Position numbers and translations under genes: made by a program | Shown here: piece after piece, positions 25,425 to 32,639 of the stretch | Layout: each line of letters starts with the position of its first letter | How positions within the stretch are numbered: position 1 is the stretch's first letter | Assembly (NCBI GenBank): GCA_002722955.1 | Contig: PBMZ01000134.1 | Location: 1 to 32,639 of the forward strand | Direction: 5' to 3' | Source of the DNA: Planctomycetaceae bacterium | GTDB lineage: Bacteria > Planctomycetota > Planctomycetia > Planctomycetales > Planctomycetaceae | DNA length: 32,639 nt | Notes under the pieces: model-generated | Told to the model about the DNA's origin: nothing | What the model saw: only the letters and a program-made list of their open reading frames with translations | The model's database searches: none

Positions 25425-26123
25425 TTACACTTGTGCATTCAGATTCACGTAAGAGAAATCGCAGCCCGAGAGACGCTGCTTGAGTTCGTTGATCACGCCA
25501 GCTAGCTGTTCGGGTTTTTTGCTCTCCAAAGCAACGCGTACTTGACCGCGACCCTTGTCGATATCGAAGCGGTGCAAAGTGTGGTTGCCGGCCACGGATT
25601 GCAGGACGGACATGACCGAGGTCGCGCCATCACCAAAGTATTTCTCGGCATCACCGCTGATCGTCAGCATTAACTGCTGCGAGCGGTTCTTGCCACTCAT
25701 CAAATGCATGCCAAAAATGAAAAGCGAGGCAACGCCAACGAGAGCTGCCGCCAGCAACGGCTGTTCGGCTCCCATGGCCAAACCGATGGCGATGCAAAGG
25801 AATAAGTAAACAAGCTCTTCTGGATCTTTGATCGCCGCGCGAAACCGAACAATCGACAACGCGCCCACCAACCCCAATGACAGTGCGAGCGATGATTTAA
25901 CCACCGCAATCACAGCCGTCGTGATCAATGCCAGCAAAGGAAACGTGCGCGAAATCGATTCGGTATCTGAGGCCGATTTGCTACACCATCGATACAGACA
26001 ACGCACATAAAGCGCCAAAACGCCGGCAAGAATCAGGTTAATGCAAAGGCTCAATGCGGTAACGTTTCCTTCCGTCGTCACCGAGCCTTCGAGCTGTTTC
26101 CAAGCTTCCAAAATGTTCTGCAC
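25425..26123 (-). CDS. DUF4956 membrane protein, partner of the VTC enzyme
   Basis: The 232-residue protein has about four to five membrane helices in the first 145 residues, with the DUF4956 signature GALSIVRFRAAIKDPEELVYLFL (about residues 85-107) and an MgtC-like RFR core. The C-terminal cytoplasmic part (about 148-232: LMLTISGDAEKYF, RVALESKKPEQLAGVINELKQRL) is a small alpha/beta regulatory-looking domain. Bacterial DUF4956 genes commonly sit beside VTC-domain genes; here VTC follows immediately. A role as membrane channel or anchor for polyphosphate is an inference. The start is GTG 26123 with GGAAG upstream. Confidence 0.88.
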   Translation of the reverse strand: MQNILEAWKQLEGSVTTEGNVTALSLCINLILAGVLALYVRCLYRWCSKSASDTESISRTFPLLALITTAVIAVVKSSLALSLGLVGALSIVRFRAAIKDPEELVYLFLCIAIGLAMGAEQPLLAAALVGVASLFIFGMHLMSGKNRSQQLMLTISGDAEKYFGDGATSVMSVLQSVAGNHTLHRFDIDKGRGQVRVALESKKPEQLAGVINELKQRLSGCDFSYVNLNAQV

Positions 26124-26209
26124 GTCGCTTCCACCTCAGCGTTTCAAGGCACTCCGCGCCTCTTCAATTCGAATCCGTCCTCTCATGGCATCAACAGAAA
26201 CGCATAGTA

Positions 26210-26238
26210 CTAATACGGCAGTGCGACCAGTTGTACAA
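26210..26238 (-). promoter_or_regulatory. Candidate promoter for the DUF4956-VTC unit
   Basis: On the minus strand TTGTAC (26238-26233), a 17-base spacer and TATTAG (26215-26210) lie about 87 bases before the GTG start. The match is weak (three and four of six bases). Confidence 0.25.
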
Positions 26239-26263
26239 GGCGTGCCAACGCGATGATGCGAAA

Positions 26264-28312
26264 TCAATCGATTCGAGGTTCGAAGACGATGTCGGTCGAC
26301 GTCCCGAATTTCGCTGGCAACGGCATGTTCGACCAGCTTGCATCATCGCCCGCTCGAAATTGCCAGCGGCCTTCGAGCTCGAACGCGCCCCTCTCAAAAG
26401 CGAGCGTCGGAATCTTGGTCAAACCGGTACGGTTCGTCACCTTGACCACGAGCAAATTGGCGTCGTCGGCAGCAATCCAAGCGGGGTCGATTACCGAACC
26501 AGACTTGCCGGATAGCGCGTGTCCGTTGAGCCAAGATTTGCAGTTCGTTTGCAACTTCAGTTGAATTGGCTTCGAAGCCGCCAGCTCTTCGGACAGGCGA
26601 AGCACGCAGCGATACCAGCCAGTACCCGTGTATTCTTTCAAATCAGCGGACTGCTCGGACCATTTACCGGGTACGTTGATGAGCGTCCAATGGTTTTCGA
26701 AGTCTTGCCCTCGCCGCGGCAGCGATCCTTTGGGGATGTCGCGGCCAGCCGCCCAGTAGATTGCATTGGTCAGCAAGCGGTCGAAAGTGGGATCTTCAAA
26801 GTCCTTGGGATGGCCCAGGCCAACGTAGAACGATCGGCCACCGCCTTTTCGTTTGTACGTCCAGGCAACGGGCTCGGCGGTTTGATCGGCGACTTTTGCT
26901 GACAACAACAGTTTGGTGTTCTTGTCGAGATTGCGATGCTTGTACGCCGAATAGCCGGCCCTGAATGTGCGGTCTGTAATTCCATTGAGCAGCTCGTGTG
27001 AGTTCGCGTCTTGAGCCAACCCAACGATTGCCGGCGCATCGGGACCATGACCTCGCTGGTAATCGCAGCCGAACACTTCACGATCGAAGCCTGGCCAATC
27101 GACGAGACCCTTGCCAGGTTTGCCGTCGGCTAACACGAACGCGTGATGAGCCGTGCGGACACCGACGACTGGCTTGCCTGATTCAATGAAGTCACGAACG
27201 AATTGCATTTGATCAAGGGGCAAGACGCGGCGACGAACACAAAGCACAAGAACGTCGGCCTCCTTCAGAACATCGATGCCGGGCAAGGTATTGCGCTCCT
27301 TGTCGTCAGCAAAAACGTAGCTTACCCGAAAGTCTCGGCCTAAGTTCCGCAATGCAAAATCAGGTAGCGAAACGTTGGTGTGGTAGTACTGCTCGGCGGT
27401 GACGATGGCGACGTGCGGACGCTTGTCATTCTTCAAGCGGAACGTTTTGCCACCCAGGAATTGATCACTTGTGATCGTTGGACACACGTAACGTTCGATG
27501 TGTGAGATGATCAAGTCCGTGCCCGTGAAGTGACTGACGTACGGCCAACGCTGCGGGTTGTACATCGTGTCAGTCATGTCGCGGACAAGCACGACGTTCT
27601 TGCCGTTGCGAACCATTTGCCGCAATCCGAATGGGCGACCGATGACGCACATGTTGGTATGCACGCCAGTCAAGATGACGTTTTTGATGCCGCGATGCTC
27701 GAGGATATTCCAGACCTCGTCTCCGCGATCCGTGATGAAGTCCCGATCCGCGTCAATCGTGATCATCTCGGATTGTCGCTTCCACGGAGTTCCCGGATTG
27801 CGGCCGAGCGACTTGAGCTTCGCCGCCCAAGCCGCATGCTCTTTCGGGTGATCGTCTTCGCCACCGTCGGATTGATCGATCGGGTAGACAGCGCGTTCCT
27901 CACCAGGAATGAGCGAACACCAAGTCGCAATGTCCTTGCGCAACTTCTTCGCGACGGGCACTCTCATTGCGCGTGTTCGAGCAGCATGGCTCTCGTAAAA
28001 CGGCATGCAATCACTGGGAGAATGAATGATCGTCGCCCCACGTTCTCGGGCATTCTTGAGGAGCGCATTCAGTCGCGGCCCGAATTCCTCCAACCGCCGC
28101 ACGGCATTCAGACAATGGTGCAAGTCCCAGACATCGCAAACGATGACAGCGGTCTCTTCAGCCTTCCATGTTTCACCGCGATGTAAGCGATGAAACCGAC
28201 CGCTGCCGTCGCTGGTTTCTTGTTGAAAGCGTAGATCGAACTCGAAACTGTTGGCGTGGATGGAATTCACACAAATACCTAACACTACGACCAGAGATTG
28301 CACCTGCTTCAT
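26264..28312 (-). CDS. Isochorismatase-like / ThuA-like / jelly-roll fusion, secreted
   Basis: The 682-residue protein has a signal peptide (MKQVQSLVVVLGICVNSIHA). Residues about 35-260 are an isochorismatase-like (nicotinamidase-type) cysteine hydrolase domain with TAVIVCDVWDLHHC (the Asp) and TGVHTNMCVIGRPFG (the Cys); the usual catalytic Lys is not obvious. About 290-525 are a ThuA-like amidotransferase-fold domain (VAIVTAEQYYHTNVSLP, ADVLVLCVRRR, GVRTAHHAF, RSFYVGLGHPKDFEDP). The C-terminus (about 545-680) is a galactose-binding-like jelly roll (GTGWYRCVLRLSEE, LQTNCKSWLNG). ThuA domains are tied to disaccharide metabolism. ATG 28312 is chosen for the signal peptide and the AAGGCGAG upstream; a start at 28432 adds 40 unrelated residues. 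Function as a whole is unknown. Confidence 0.85.
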   Translation of the reverse strand: MKQVQSLVVVLGICVNSIHANSFEFDLRFQQETSDGSGRFHRLHRGETWKAEETAVIVCDVWDLHHCLNAVRRLEEFGPRLNALLKNARERGATIIHSPSDCMPFYESHAARTRAMRVPVAKKLRKDIATWCSLIPGEERAVYPIDQSDGGEDDHPKEHAAWAAKLKSLGRNPGTPWKRQSEMITIDADRDFITDRGDEVWNILEHRGIKNVILTGVHTNMCVIGRPFGLRQMVRNGKNVVLVRDMTDTMYNPQRWPYVSHFTGTDLIISHIERYVCPTITSDQFLGGKTFRLKNDKRPHVAIVTAEQYYHTNVSLPDFALRNLGRDFRVSYVFADDKERNTLPGIDVLKEADVLVLCVRRRVLPLDQMQFVRDFIESGKPVVGVRTAHHAFVLADGKPGKGLVDWPGFDREVFGCDYQRGHGPDAPAIVGLAQDANSHELLNGITDRTFRAGYSAYKHRNLDKNTKLLLSAKVADQTAEPVAWTYKRKGGGRSFYVGLGHPKDFEDPTFDRLLTNAIYWAAGRDIPKGSLPRRGQDFENHWTLINVPGKWSEQSADLKEYTGTGWYRCVLRLSEELAASKPIQLKLQTNCKSWLNGHALSGKSGSVIDPAWIAADDANLLVVKVTNRTGLTKIPTLAFERGAFELEGRWQFRAGDDASWSNMPLPAKFGTSTDIVFEPRID

Positions 28313-28414
28313 GGTGGCTCGCCTTGACTGATGGAGTGGATGAGGGCAAGACGCCATCTTAGCCGGTCGTTTCATCAGAAAGTAGTGGCCACGAAGATGT
28401 TCGAGCCTCATCGT

Positions 28415-28440
28415 AACCCGATGCGTGAGCAAGGGACGCT
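28415..28440. repeat. Single unit of repeat family D
   Basis: TAACCCGATGCGTGAGCAAG followed by GGACGC resembles 21516-21540 (TAACCCGACGCGTGAGCGAG...). It lies between the fusion gene start and the end of the decayed DUF1501 segment. No inverted partner is seen. Confidence 0.6.
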
Positions 28441-28456
28441 CAAACGCGCGAGCTTC

Positions 28457-29993
28457 TCAAAGAAGCTGCATTATGGGTTCGCCGTCGTGCAGAATTGGAA
28501 TTGGGCGACCGGCGAAGTCATTAAAAGCCTGATCCGTGTCGACGCCAAGCACTCGATAGATCGTGGCCAAGAGGGCGTCTGGTTTCAGGGCTCGTCGGAT
28601 GGGATGTTCGGCTTTGCTGTTCGTCGCGCCGACGATCTGGCCGCCTTGGATACCTCCGCCGGCGAGCATCGCGCTGATCGCGTTGCCCCATGGTCTCGAC
28701 CGGGGATTGGAATTCCTGGCTGGCCGTTGTTGAGCTTTGGAGTGCGGCCGAATTCGCCCATCACGACCAACAGCACGTCGTCTAGCATTCCGCGTAGTTC
28801 CAAATCATCCAACAGCGCCGCGACCGCTTGATCGACGACCTTTAGTTTGGGCCCATGACCTTTCTCGATGCGCGAGTGATCGTCCCAGTGCGGCATGTCG
28901 ACCGTGACAAAACTCACACCAGCTTCGACCATCCGCCGCGCCATCAATGTGTAGTGTCCCCAAGGATTGCGACCATACTTATCGCGCAGCCGTGGGTCTT
29001 CTTTCGAGATGTCCAATGCTTGGCGAGCTTGCGGCGACGAGATCAAATCCATGGCTTGCTGTTGGCTATGATCCATCGAATCCATCAGGCCCGACTGATC
29101 GATGTCACGGCGAATGACGTCAAGCCTTTCCAACAAGCCAAGCCGTGATGCCGAACGTTGCTTGTCCGATTTCTGGATATTGGCTAACACTTCCGGTGGC
29201 TTGATCACGGTCGTGTAAGTGGCTCCAAGGTAACGCTGCTGGTTGTTGACCTGAAACGGATTGTAAGCCGACCCCAAATACGCGGCACCTTGATAACCCG
29301 GATAGATGTAAACACTGTGAGCCGCCGGCAAGCCAACATAAGGCGGCATGCCCGGTTGATTGGCTCCTTTGACGCGAGCCACAAATGATCCCACCGATGG
29401 AAACATCTGTTCTTTATTGACGGACGTCGATCCATGTCGTCCCGTCAACATCCAGTGAGCGGCCGCGTCCAACCAACTGATATAGGTGGCAGGATGATCG
29501 TCGTCACGATCGAATCCTGGAAACTTAAAGTTTCGGTTCGAATTCGTGGTACGACCCTGAGCCGAGACAAGGTATCCGCCACCATGCGCACCAAGCTCAG
29601 CGGTGGTGACATAGCCGGTTTCATCAACAAACTGTCGGTACTGAGCGACGGTGGTCTCCGTCGAGCAAATGTAATAGGGCTTCGTCATGGTGATTCGATG
29701 CCGTGGTTTATGACGGATTCCAGCAATCGCATCATCCGTGCCGCGCATGAAGCTGCCCGGCGGAATCAGTCGCAGTTTCATGCCCAACGAGTTCTCGGTC
29801 TCGACGGGCACTTCGAGGTACTCGGACCAGCGCCGTTGATGAGCCAACGCTTCTTCGGCTGTAAACGGAGTGTCGGCTGTCGGCGGCTTCGGTTTTTCCG
29901 GCTTCGCACTTTGCTCGTTCGCATCCTGGACGACTCAAGCTTCACGCGGTCAGCGTCGTTGAGCTGAGAAAGTCGAATTGCGGAAATCGGCAT
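28457..29993 (-). pseudogene. Decayed FGE::DUF1501 chimera with frame breaks
   Basis: From about 29934 to 28690 one open frame joins two unrelated families. The N-terminal part is a formylglycine-generating-enzyme/SUMF1 domain start (VPVETENSLGMKLRLIPPGSFMRG, STETTVAQYRQFVDETGY, HPATYISWLDAA) that stops before the catalytic half. At about 29460 it runs directly into the middle of a DUF1501 protein (HWMLTGRHGSTS, QMFPSVGSFVARVKG, LLERLDVIRRDIDQSG, VVMGEFGRTPKLNNG). At 28689/28690 one base is missing after GRDH; the rest of DUF1501 (WGN..., then GGGIQGGQIVGATNSKAEHP to a stop at 28457) continues in another frame. Near 29935 a TGA and a shift separate this frame from a plausible start at ATG 29993 (MPISAIRLSQLNDADRVKLE). 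Neither half could be active as written. The Tat signal of DUF1501 is lost. Confidence 0.8.
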
Positions 29994-30005
29994 CGGAAAC
30001 TCCAA

Positions 30006-30436
30006 AGTAGCGATCACTCTCCGAGTGATCAGCCTCGCTAACAATCGATGGCTCCAGAATACGCACTGGTATCAGGGTGTGTACACCGAACAGCAGCGAT
30101 CGGACGCTGATTCGCGCGTGTTTGGAGCGGGTTACTCTATCTATTGCGATCGAATACCGAAGTGTCCGGGCTGTTTTGAGAAATCCGTGGAAATTCCCAT
30201 AGTTTAACGGCAAGCCGAAGGCGCCAGCGTCTGCTCAGCCGCAAATGAGGTATCAGCAACTCTCTTGAGAATGCCTACCGCCCCTGAGTTTATCTCTGGG
30301 GTTCTCGCGTCTATGCACTACTTGTCTTGTAGTGCAGTAGTGCAAAAACGCGAGACCCTCCGACGTAAAGTCGGGAGCGGGTAGAGCATTGCTTCGCCGA
30401 ATCGGTAGGCTCGTCACTCGGAGAGTGACGGCTACT
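30006..30436. repeat. Paired inverted repeats, family B, around 400 bases of non-coding DNA
   Basis: Units at 30006-30033 and 30409-30436 are inverted copies of the unit at 4680-4707 (core ATCACTC-TCC-GAGTGAT, or GTCACTC in the second). The second unit contains the TAG stop (30432-30434) of the sigma factor gene. Between them no gene is supported. There are a diverged family A arm (30202-30223), and a hairpin at 30303-30355 with arms TCTCGCG/CGCGAGA and TGCACTAC/GTAGTGCA, the latter motif in two tandem copies (30329-30344). Confidence 0.8.
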
Positions 30437-30970
30437 CTTCTTTGAGGCGTTTTTGCATCAGTTCCAGGGCGCGGTAGACCGATTGCCGCGAGATGTTCAT
30501 CTCCTTCGAGATCTCCGTTGGCGAACAGCCTTCCAATCGCATGGCGAGCATTTTGCAATAGGCCTCGGGCAACCCATCGAGTGCCTTTTCGATTTCATCG
30601 ACGAGTACAGCGGCCTCGTCAGGGCTGGGTTCGCGGCCAGCGGAGGATGCCAGCCAGGCGTCGACATCGCCTCGATGTTCGACCTGCACGTTTCGCTTGT
30701 CGGCCGAGTGGTAGCGCGCCTTCATGGCTGTCTTGCGGAGGGTGATCGCCACCAGCAAATGCCACAGCTCGCCGGAGTCGTCGATTTGGAACTCATCTTC
30801 GGACGAGCGTCTGAAGAACGTGCGAAACACCGATTGCACGATGTCCTGGCCATCGACGCGTTGAGCGATCTTGCGGCTTAAGTGTTGCTCGGCAAGATTG
30901 GTTAGCCGCTGCGCGTACTGGCGGATAAGACCTCGACGTCATGCGGTTTGGATTCGTCGCTGGACGGCAT
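30432..30970 (-). pseudogene. ECF-type RNA polymerase sigma factor, with one frameshift
   Basis: Read with one missing base restored near 30929/30930, the product is about 179 residues: MPSSDESKPHDVEV, then LIRQYAQRLTNLAEQHLSRK, region 2 (RVDGQDIVQSVFRTFFRRS), a linker, and region 4 (LDGLPEAYCKMLAMRLEGC and the helix-turn-helix SPTEISKEMNISRQSVYRALELMQKRL). Such factors direct polymerase to stress or envelope-linked promoters; no anti-sigma gene is next to it. As written, the start ATG (30970) runs out of frame after 14 codons, and the main frame opens at GTG 30839. The start is 6 bases after the DUF1501 stop on the same strand, so they form a unit. It is either a new pseudogene or a sequence error. 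Confidence 0.75.
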
Positions 30971-30976
30971 CAGTTG

Positions 30977-32404
30977 TTAACCGTGGAGTGACTGAATCTC
31001 CGGAATCGGATCGCCGAAGGGCAAGATTTGCATGGGGCGGTCTTGCAAGTCGTGCAGTGTGTGTTGGTGGTCGATTCCAAGATGGCGATAGACCGAGGCC
31101 CACAGGTCGTTTGGTGATAGCGGGCGTTCCGCGGGGTGCTCGCCTTTGGCGTTGGTTGCGCCGATGACTTGACCGGTTTGCATTCCGCCGCCGGAGACCA
31201 ACACCGACATGGCTTGTGGCCAGTGATCGCGACCGGGTTGCTCGACGCCAGTACGACTGCCGCGGCGAACGGTGATTCGCGGCGTGCGACCGAACTCGCC
31301 CGTGCACACAAGCAGTACTTTCTTGTCCAGGCCGCGTGCGTAGAGGTCTTCGATCAACGCAGTCAGAGCTTGATCGTAGACCGGAAAACGCCAGTGGGCG
31401 TCTTTGAAGATGTGAGCGTTGACGGCGTGCGAGTCCCAGTTGTAGACCGATTCGACCGGACCGGGCTTTCCAGGATATGCGGCGTTTTCCCAAACCATGG
31501 TGACGAATCGCACGCCCGCTTCGACAAGCCGGCGGCCGAGGATCGCGCGCTGGCCGTAACGATGACGTCCATAGCGATCACGCAGTGCGTCTGGTTCTTT
31601 GGAAAGGTCGAAGGCGTCGCGCACCTTCTCGCTCATCAACATGTCAACGGCTTGGCGGTTGAAGCCGTCCATTGCCTTCATCATGCCGCTCTTGTCGATC
31701 GAACGGCGGAAGTTATCAACGCCTTTGAGCATCGCCAGTCGGTCATCAAGGCGTGCTTCCATTTCTTGCTTGATGCCGATGTTTTGCACTTTGAAGTTCT
31801 TCTCGGCCGGGTCGCCAGCAACGACGAACGGCACTGTGCTCGCGCCCAGGTACGCGGGTCCCATCGCGAATGTATCCACTTGGTGGCGTCCGGCGTCGGC
31901 TTCGGTGACGCAGACGGGCATCTCGCTTTTGCCGCCGGTCAACATTTTCTTAACGATACACGGCACGGCCGGTGCGTCGTTGATCGTGCCGGTGGGAGTC
32001 GCCGGGACGCGGCCGGTCATTAACCGCTTGTGCCCGCCGCCGTGATCGGCAAACTTGTGATGGATGGATCGAATCAGCGTGAACTTGTCGGCAATTTTGG
32101 TGTGCATCGGCAGCAGCTCGCCGACGTCGATGCCGGGAACATTGGTGCGGATGGGATTGAACTCGCCACGGTAATCGATGGGCGCGTTGGGCTTAAGGTC
32201 GTACATCTCCATGTGAGGGGGACCGCCGGGCAACCAGATAAAGATCACCGACGTATCTTTGAGATCTTTTCCGCTCGCGGCCGCAGCGGCTTGCAAGCGC
32301 AGAAAATCGGCCATTCCGAGCCCCATGGCACTGAGACCACCGAGCTCAAGAAACGTACGCCGACTCAGTGGGCCAGAACAAAATTCGCCTTTGCGAGAAG
32401 CCAT
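30977..32404 (-). CDS. DUF1501 protein, Tat-exported
   Basis: The 475-residue product belongs to DUF1501 (alkaline-phosphatase/sulfatase-like fold), which is numerous in planctomycetes and of unknown activity. The twin-arginine signal is at the start (LSRRTFLELGGLSAMGLG; Arg-Arg at about 15-16). Typical blocks follow: FIWLPGGPPHMEMYDLKP, LIRSIHHKFADHGGGHKRLMTG, SKEPDALRDRYGRHRYGQ, LLVCTGEFGRTPRI, QPGRDHWPQAMSVL and GGGMQTGQVIGATNAKGEHP. It is intact, unlike the related segment at 28457-29460. ATG 32404 has GAGG 6 bases upstream; an ATG at 32416 is in frame but has no ribosome site. The sigma factor gene follows 6 bases later. Confidence 0.93.
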   Translation of the reverse strand: MASRKGEFCSGPLSRRTFLELGGLSAMGLGMADFLRLQAAAAASGKDLKDTSVIFIWLPGGPPHMEMYDLKPNAPIDYRGEFNPIRTNVPGIDVGELLPMHTKIADKFTLIRSIHHKFADHGGGHKRLMTGRVPATPTGTINDAPAVPCIVKKMLTGGKSEMPVCVTEADAGRHQVDTFAMGPAYLGASTVPFVVAGDPAEKNFKVQNIGIKQEMEARLDDRLAMLKGVDNFRRSIDKSGMMKAMDGFNRQAVDMLMSEKVRDAFDLSKEPDALRDRYGRHRYGQRAILGRRLVEAGVRFVTMVWENAAYPGKPGPVESVYNWDSHAVNAHIFKDAHWRFPVYDQALTALIEDLYARGLDKKVLLVCTGEFGRTPRITVRRGSRTGVEQPGRDHWPQAMSVLVSGGGMQTGQVIGATNAKGEHPAERPLSPNDLWASVYRHLGIDHQHTLHDLQDRPMQILPFGDPIPEIQSLHG

Positions 32405-32589
32405 ATCCTGCCTCATATCAATTTCGATTTATCCAAGTTCCCCAGTGTAATATGATTTCCCCATCGGTTAAACTGTATTTTGATGTTTTGACGATTTCTG
32501 CATGGCCGTGATTTTTTGTGGCTTCGCGACTCCGCTCGCGGAGAACTGCTTTGTTTAGGAGCATTGACGGTACGAGGGTGGCTGGGGTC

Positions 32590-32639
32590 GAGTCTTCGAG
32601 CCCCAAGTTGATGAACTTTCTCTGGGGGCTCGAAGACTC
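32590..32639. repeat. Inverted repeat, family G, running to the window edge
   Basis: Perfect 15-base arms GAGTCTTCGAGCCCC (32590-32604) and its complement (32625-32639) with a 20-base loop. The left arm is preceded by GGCTGGGGTC, so the right arm may continue past the edge. The rest of 32405-32589 holds no supported gene; a small hairpin CTCCG-ctcg-CGGAG lies near 32530. Confidence 0.8.

Noticed and set aside
27530-28186. Plus-strand frame of 218 codons opposite the isochorismatase-ThuA gene
   Set aside because: It is a mirror of a well supported gene with no protein-like features.
31136-32023. Plus-strand frame of 295 codons opposite the DUF1501 gene
   Set aside because: DUF1501 on the minus strand explains the sequence fully; the antisense product is His/Val-rich noise.
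1-32639. tRNA, rRNA or CRISPR array
   Set aside because: I looked for cloverleaf anticodon arms, CCA ends and regularly spaced direct repeats and saw none; the repeats here are inverted and irregular in spacing.

Overview
The window looks like ordinary chromosome from a planctomycete, most likely the Pirellulaceae (Rhodopirellula-type). The signs are a partial secreted protein with the planctomycete N-terminal signature QQLEDRTLLS at the left edge, a Tat-type DUF1501 protein at the right edge, a formylglycine-generating-enzyme remnant, a sialidase, a ThuA-domain protein, many lone genes facing each way, and mid-range GC. I see no phage genes, CRISPR array, complete transposase, rRNA or tRNA.

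Left part (1-9.5 kb): a partial surface or secreted protein (minus), a small four-helix membrane protein, a beta-propeller lipoprotein with about 13 Asp-box repeats, tRNA-dihydrouridine synthase, M32 carboxypeptidase, an HspQ/YccV-like gene with a TfoX-like gene carrying a lysine-rich tail, a class C beta-lactamase-fold hydrolase, and a very acidic small protein. Middle (9.5-18.3 kb): a molybdopterin oxidoreductase, a hypothetical protein, a class V aminotransferase, a MATE exporter, a DinB-fold protein, a secreted alpha/beta hydrolase and a nitrilase-family amidase. Right (18.4-32.6 kb): a large von Willebrand A membrane protein, a membrane-anchored hypothetical protein, a sialidase, a HEAT-like anchored protein, a two-gene VTC/DUF4956 unit (predicted polyphosphate polymerase plus membrane partner), an isochorismatase-ThuA-jelly-roll fusion, a decayed FGE::DUF1501 chimera, a frameshifted ECF sigma factor and an intact DUF1501 gene.

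Most genes are solitary. The plausible operons are hspQ-tfoX-like, DUF4956-VTC and DUF1501-sigma factor. Two structures stand out. First, intergenic DNA is full of hairpin-forming repeats of at least eight families, several of which contain the stop codon of the flanking gene. Second, 28.4-31.0 kb is a decay zone: an in-frame fusion of two unrelated gene halves and two or three single-base frame breaks, while every other gene in the window reads intact. I did not find a convincing new defence or metabolic system. The best candidates for follow-up are the VTC/DUF4956 pair and the paired-repeat elements.
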